Of a DNA stretch of 64,000 bases, positions 63,020 through 64,000 are shown piece after piece. How positions within the stretch are numbered: the stretch's first letter is position 1; every line of letters begins with the position of its first letter. The notes beneath the pieces were generated by a model. It saw only the letters and a list, made by a program, of their open reading frames with translations. It was not told the origin of the DNA and ran no database searches. This DNA comes from an uncultured Lachnospiraceae bacterium (GTDB lineage Bacteria; Bacillota; Clostridia; Lachnospirales; Lachnospiraceae), in NCBI GenBank assembly GCA_910586645.1, contig CAJUIS010000004.1, positions 1-64,000 of the forward strand. Direction: 5' to 3'. The translations under genes and the position numbers were made by a program.

Positions 63020-64000
63020 TTACTTCATTTTTGCTTTTTTGCTTACTCCCGCCGCTTTTAACTGCCTAAACAGTTTCTGCCGTTTGCTCTTTGATAAGCC
63101 CTTTGGCATTTGCACGGTTATCTTTGCCGCCGTCTTTTTAAATGCTGTCTTATGCGGTTTTATATTTTTACTCTTTAAAATAATTTTCTTTAATCTTGTA
63201 CAGTTAAAAAACGCCTGTTTTGAAATTGTTTTTACTTTCTTCCCAATCGTTACGGAAGTCAGTTTCCTGCATCCGGAAAATGCATTTGCGCCAATGCTTG
63301 TCACTTTATCTCCAATGACCACATTCTTTAATGCCTTTGAGCCCTGGAATGCCTTTGCGTCAATTGCCGTAACTGCATAAGATACTTTTTCTATCGTAAC
63401 ATTCGCCGGAATTTTTACAGAAGCTTTCGATGCTCCCACCACTTTCGCTTTCTTTGCCGCCGCATCCGTTATCTCATAAGAAATTCCGTTTACAACCCGA
63501 ACCGGGTCTTTTTCCGCAGGCGGTTGCGGCTGGGGCTGCGGCTGTTTCGGCTCTGCTTTTACCAGGGCGTTCTGCGCGCGGAAAAGCTCCTCCGCCAGTT
63601 TGTCTAACGCCTCTGCGGATGCATCCGCCGGAGGATTCTGTGCATTTTTATACTTTTCGGCAAATGCATCCCACGTTTCTTTTGTGTAAGTGCTTTCTCC
63701 CGCAGCATATGCCTGGTTTGCGGCTTCCACTTTCTGACGCAGATTTTCTTTCGCAGCCGCAAGCTTTTCTTTTTCCGCCTTTAAAACGCTGTGCGCATTT
63801 TTTAACGTGCGGATTTTGCCTGTAAGCGCTTCAAATCCGTCGCCGGCCGCCGCCTGTTCCGCATCGTCATACGCGCGTTTAAAATCAGACCACACGGCTT
63901 CCGGCAAGCCCTTTTGCCCCGCTTTATAATCCGAATTCATTTCCTCAAGCAAGCCGGTCAAATCTTCCGTCAGATCTTCCGCAGACTTTTGCTCCAGACA
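63020..64000 (-). CDS. C-terminal end of a FIVAR/LRR_5 surface protein (5' part beyond window)
   Basis: The frame is open to the right edge, so the N-terminus is missing. From the edge come two FIVAR-type helical segments with a DFKRAYDDAEQAA core and YTKETWDAFAEKYKNAQ, then a Pro/Gln-rich linker (PQPQPQPP) and a BspA-like LRR_5 module ending VSKKAKMK. The same order is present in the GH2 and GH20 proteins here, so the missing part is probably an enzyme (inference). No LPXTG. An internal TTG at 63961 is not a credible start. Confidence 0.85.
   Translation of the reverse strand, partial: CLEQKSAEDLTEDLTGLLEEMNSDYKAGQKGLPEAVWSDFKRAYDDAEQAAAGDGFEALTGKIRTLKNAHSVLKAEKEKLAAAKENLRQKVEAANQAYAAGESTYTKETWDAFAEKYKNAQNPPADASAEALDKLAEELFRAQNALVKAEPKQPQPQPQPPAEKDPVRVVNGISYEITDAAAKKAKVVGASKASVKIPANVTIEKVSYAVTAIDAKAFQGSKALKNVVIGDKVTSIGANAFSGCRKLTSVTIGKKVKTISKQAFFNCTRLKKIILKSKNIKPHKTAFKKTAAKITVQMPKGLSKSKRQKLFRQLKAAGVSKKAKMK

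Noticed and set aside
1..64000. CRISPR arrays, insertion sequences, phage genes, rRNA
   Set aside because: No regular spaced repeats, transposase, integrase or rRNA stretches seen on reading.

Overview
The window looks like chromosome from a spore-forming, Gram-positive gut anaerobe, most likely a Lachnospiraceae member. Evidence: the sporulation gene order hup-rqcP-yabP-yabQ-divIC / spoIIE-tilS-hpt-ftsH, a SAM-I riboswitch ahead of metK, YesM/YesN-type regulators, and very large secreted carbohydrate-active proteins with BspA-like leucine-rich C-termini. The secreted set (GH2, GH20 hexosaminidase, M60-like HExxH peptidase, F5/8C, FIVAR and dockerin-like modules) points to a host-glycan or mucin forager. 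The [Ruminococcus] torques/gnavus group is a plausible home, but the species cannot be settled from sequence reading alone.

Layout. 1-13088: the 5' part of a giant secreted GH2 enzyme (it runs off the left edge) diverges from a solute-binding lipoprotein / YesM-like kinase / YesN-like regulator operon with no permease. 13133-18365: a sulfate ABC importer (sbp-cysT-cysW-cysA) diverges from a LacI-family regulator across a region with two palindromic operators and a good promoter. 18393-22611: purE-purM-purN-purD plus a HAD phosphatase. 22794-27083: pyrE, a VanZ protein, a small membrane protein, an HD phosphohydrolase and an M29 aminopeptidase. 27102-35905: an operon coding for a dockerin/FnIII/F5-8C protein and an M60-like peptidase (one reading frame broken at a G6 run), a cohesin-like/FnIII protein, a MATE exporter and an MFS-like membrane protein. 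35988-36179: tRNA-Leu(UAA) and tRNA-Tyr(GUA). 36293-38401: a GH13 amylase/neopullulanase with a hairpin in its leader. 38621-46300: the ftsH/hpt/tilS/spoIIE and divIC/yabQ/yabP/rqcP/hup block. 46325-53468: a phosphohexomutase, a PEGA lipoprotein, a CotS-like protein, cca and proS. 53565-56125: secreted GH20. 56142-60151: a histidine kinase, response regulator, pseudouridine synthase and YtvI-like permease operon. 60216-61709: metK with its riboswitch. 61847-62993: an HD-GYP-like protein. 63020-64000: the C-terminal end of another FIVAR/LRR surface protein.

How the parts fit (inference): GH2, GH20 and the M60 peptidase would attack glycan and peptide parts of mucin; a sugar-sensing three-component system may control GH2; sulfate released from sulfated mucin could be taken up by the ABC importer; GH13 handles alpha-glucans. 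Three of the surface proteins share a basic LRR_5 C-terminal module with no LPXTG motif, which may hold them at the cell surface. The rest is housekeeping (purine, pyrimidine, SAM, tRNA maturation, proteolysis) and sporulation. No insertion sequence, phage gene, rRNA or CRISPR array was seen.
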